Positions 5,329 to 6,252 of a DNA stretch of 6,252 bases are shown here, piece by piece. A program made the position numbers and the translations under genes. This DNA is from Paracoccaceae bacterium (GTDB taxonomy: Bacteria > Pseudomonadota > Alphaproteobacteria > Rhodobacterales > Rhodobacteraceae). Below the pieces are notes generated by a model. The model was not told where the DNA came from. It saw nothing but the letters and a program-made list of their open reading frames with translations, and did not search any database. The stretch spans positions 1 to 6,252 of the forward strand of contig JAASTF010000194.1 in NCBI GenBank assembly GCA_021767525.1, written 5' to 3'. Position 1 is the stretch's first letter. Every line of letters starts with the position of its first letter.

Positions 5329-5736
5329 TCAGTCGTCCAGCGGCGGCGGTGCAAAGCTGAACACACCGCGCATGGTCTTGCCGTCTTCATCGACATCGGC
5401 GACCTCTTCGGCGGGCACGCTGCCTTCGCCGACGGTGTCATCCCCGCCTTCCACGGTGAACGACTTGCCGAAATACTCGTTCGGCATGTCTTCGTAGATG
5501 GTCAGGATGTATTCGTCGCCGTTATGCATTTGCGGCGTGACGAAGTGATACTCGTCGCCGAACACTTTGCGCGGCGTGTCGTCGGCATTGTAGATGACGA
5601 CGGTATCGCCCGGCTGGACATAGGTGATTTCAGGGTAGAAGGCCCCTGCGACGATCGCGACCTCATGCTCGGTGGCATACGCCCCGCCGGTCATCAATCC
5701 CATTGCAAGCGCCGCGGCAGCAGTTTTGCGGAACAT
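5329..5736 (-). CDS. Exported cupredoxin-like protein lacking type-1 copper ligands
   Basis: The 135-residue product starts with a signal peptide: basic MFRK, a hydrophobic stretch AAAALAMGLM and an AYA cleavage site after residue 21. The mature domain has the cupredoxin start (HEVAIVAGAFYPEITYVQPGD, 24-44) and VVIYNADDTPRKVFG (46-60), in the place where plastocyanin- or azurin-like proteins have a PHNV copper histidine. Here that site is Pro-Arg-Lys, and the mature chain contains no cysteine, so the Cys-His-Met ligand loop is missing. A normal blue-copper site is therefore unlikely. The protein is very acidic (about 25 Asp/Glu against 5 Lys/Arg), as is common for exported proteins of marine bacteria. 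An AGGAGA ribosome-binding site (5743-5748) lies 6 bases before the ATG. The role is unknown; a structural, binding or non-type-1 metal function are all possible. Confidence 0.8.
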   Translation of the reverse strand: MFRKTAAAALAMGLMTGGAYATEHEVAIVAGAFYPEITYVQPGDTVVIYNADDTPRKVFGDEYHFVTPQMHNGDEYILTIYEDMPNEYFGKSFTVEGGDDTVGEGSVPAEEVADVDEDGKTMRGVFSFAPPPLDD

Positions 5737-5742
5737 GACGTG

Positions 5743-5748
5743 TCTCCT
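5743..5748 (-). promoter_or_regulatory. Ribosome-binding site of the cupredoxin-like gene
   Basis: AGGAGA on the minus strand lies 6 bases before the ATG at 5736 and confirms the start that yields a complete signal peptide. Further upstream (about 5781-5800) is an AT-rich tract reading TCTCTTCTAAATATTAATCT that probably contains the promoter, but I cannot pick convincing -35 and -10 hexamers. Confidence 0.65.
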
Positions 5749-5823
5749 GTCAACAAGCCCCCACCTGTCACAGAATCATGAGATTAATATTTAGAAGAGA
5801 ATTGAGGCAGGAATAGGGCATGT

Positions 5824-5854
5824 GGCGGGGAATGTCGCCGCGCCACGCCCCGCC
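5824..5854 (-). terminator. Possible hairpin after the ThDP-enzyme gene
   Basis: GGCGGGG (5824-5830) can pair with CCCCGCC (5848-5854) around a 17-base loop, starting 9 bases past the stop codon of the thiamine-diphosphate enzyme gene. An alternative pairing, GTGGCG (5822-5827) with CGCCAC (5841-5846), competes with it. No U-run follows on the minus strand, so a role as intrinsic terminator is only a weak inference. Confidence 0.25.
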
Positions 5855-5863
5855 TGCCCCCCG

Positions 5864-6252
5864 TCAGGCCCGCATTCGGGGCACGTCATGCGGATCTAGC
5901 CGCAATTCGATCAGCAGCGGCCGGTCGCGTTTGGCGATCTCGGGCAGGGCGGCGTCAAGCTCGGCATCCGATGTCACGAGGATGCCCTTGCCGCCCAGGG
6001 CGGTCGCGACCTCGGCAAAGGAGGGCCAGTCGAATTGCGACAGCCCCGGGTCCATCTGCCGGTCGAGGAACTGGATATGCTCGGCGCCATAGGCGCTGTC
6101 GTTGCAGACGATCACGATCAGGTCCTGGTTCAGGCGCACGGCTGTGTTGAACTCGTTGATCCCGCCCATCATGAAGCCGCCATCGCCGGTGAACAGAACC
6201 ACCGGCCGGTCGGGCGCGGCGATGCCTGCCCCGATGGCCACCTGCAGCCCCA
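5864..6252 (-). CDS. Thiamine-diphosphate-dependent enzyme, C-terminal part (acetolactate synthase-like)
   Basis: The last 129 codons of a large ThDP enzyme are present; the N-terminal and middle domains lie beyond the right edge. The visible part is the pyrophosphate-binding domain. FTGDGGFMMGGINEFNTA starts the cofactor motif GDG-X25-ND, which ends in VIVCNDSAYG and binds Mg and the diphosphate. DWPSFAEVATALGGKGI and the final RPLLIELRLDP are the typical end of this domain. The superfamily includes acetolactate synthase, benzoylformate decarboxylase, oxalyl-CoA decarboxylase and related lyases; residues that decide the reaction are mostly outside the window, so the substrate cannot be named. 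A link with aromatic catabolism (for example a benzoylformate-type decarboxylase) is possible but has no support here, because the cupredoxin-like and SRAP genes separate it from the pca operon. Confidence 0.88.
   Translation of the reverse strand, partial: GLQVAIGAGIAAPDRPVVLFTGDGGFMMGGINEFNTAVRLNQDLIVIVCNDSAYGAEHIQFLDRQMDPGLSQFDWPSFAEVATALGGKGILVTSDAELDAALPEIAKRDRPLLIELRLDPHDVPRMRA

Noticed and set aside
5743..5771. Direct repeat TGACAGG (TGTGACAGGTG and GTTGACAGGAG) before the cupredoxin-like gene
   Set aside because: Only seven bases are shared and one copy contains the ribosome-binding site, so it is most likely chance.

Overview
The window is high-GC DNA with tightly packed, overlapping genes. 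Its protein sequences look like those of an alphaproteobacterium, most likely a member of the Rhodobacteraceae (Roseobacter-type). This is inferred from the style of the proteins and the pca gene order; no taxonomic marker is present.

The centre (about 780-4442, minus strand) is a compact aromatic-catabolism operon. In transcription order it is pobA (4-hydroxybenzoate 3-monooxygenase), pcaD (3-oxoadipate enol-lactonase), pcaC (4-carboxymuconolactone decarboxylase), pcaH and pcaG (beta and alpha subunits of protocatechuate 3,4-dioxygenase). Junctions are 1-bp, 8-bp and 4-bp overlaps and a 1-bp gap, so translational coupling is likely. Together the enzymes hydroxylate 4-hydroxybenzoate to protocatechuate, open its ring, and carry out the later decarboxylation and lactone hydrolysis to 3-oxoadipate. 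The cycloisomerase PcaB, needed between PcaHG and PcaC, is not in the window, nor are pcaIJF or a pca/pob regulator.

Downstream of pcaG (1-741, same strand), after a strong GC hairpin, come a short HugZ/pyridoxamine-oxidase-like split-barrel protein and an alpha/beta hydrolase cut by the window edge. The two share an ATGA overlap. They may be co-transcribed with the pca genes, but their link to the pathway is unknown.

Upstream of pobA lies a 210-bp divergent intergenic region (4443-4652). It holds a candidate pobA promoter, four consecutive small inverted repeats with three-base loops, and a candidate leaderless promoter for a plus-strand SRAP-domain (YedK/HMCES-type) gene at 4653-5324. Tail-to-tail with that gene, only 4 bp away, is a minus-strand gene for an exported, very acidic cupredoxin-like protein without recognisable copper ligands (5329-5736). 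At the right edge (5864-6252, minus strand) is the C-terminal part of a thiamine-diphosphate-dependent enzyme of the acetolactate synthase/benzoylformate decarboxylase superfamily.

Most of the content is ordinary catabolic and housekeeping material, and I see no clear sign of a wholly new system. The points most worth a second look are the inverted-repeat array between the divergent promoters, the hairpin plus missing ribosome-binding site between pcaG and the HugZ-like gene, and the ligand-less cupredoxin.
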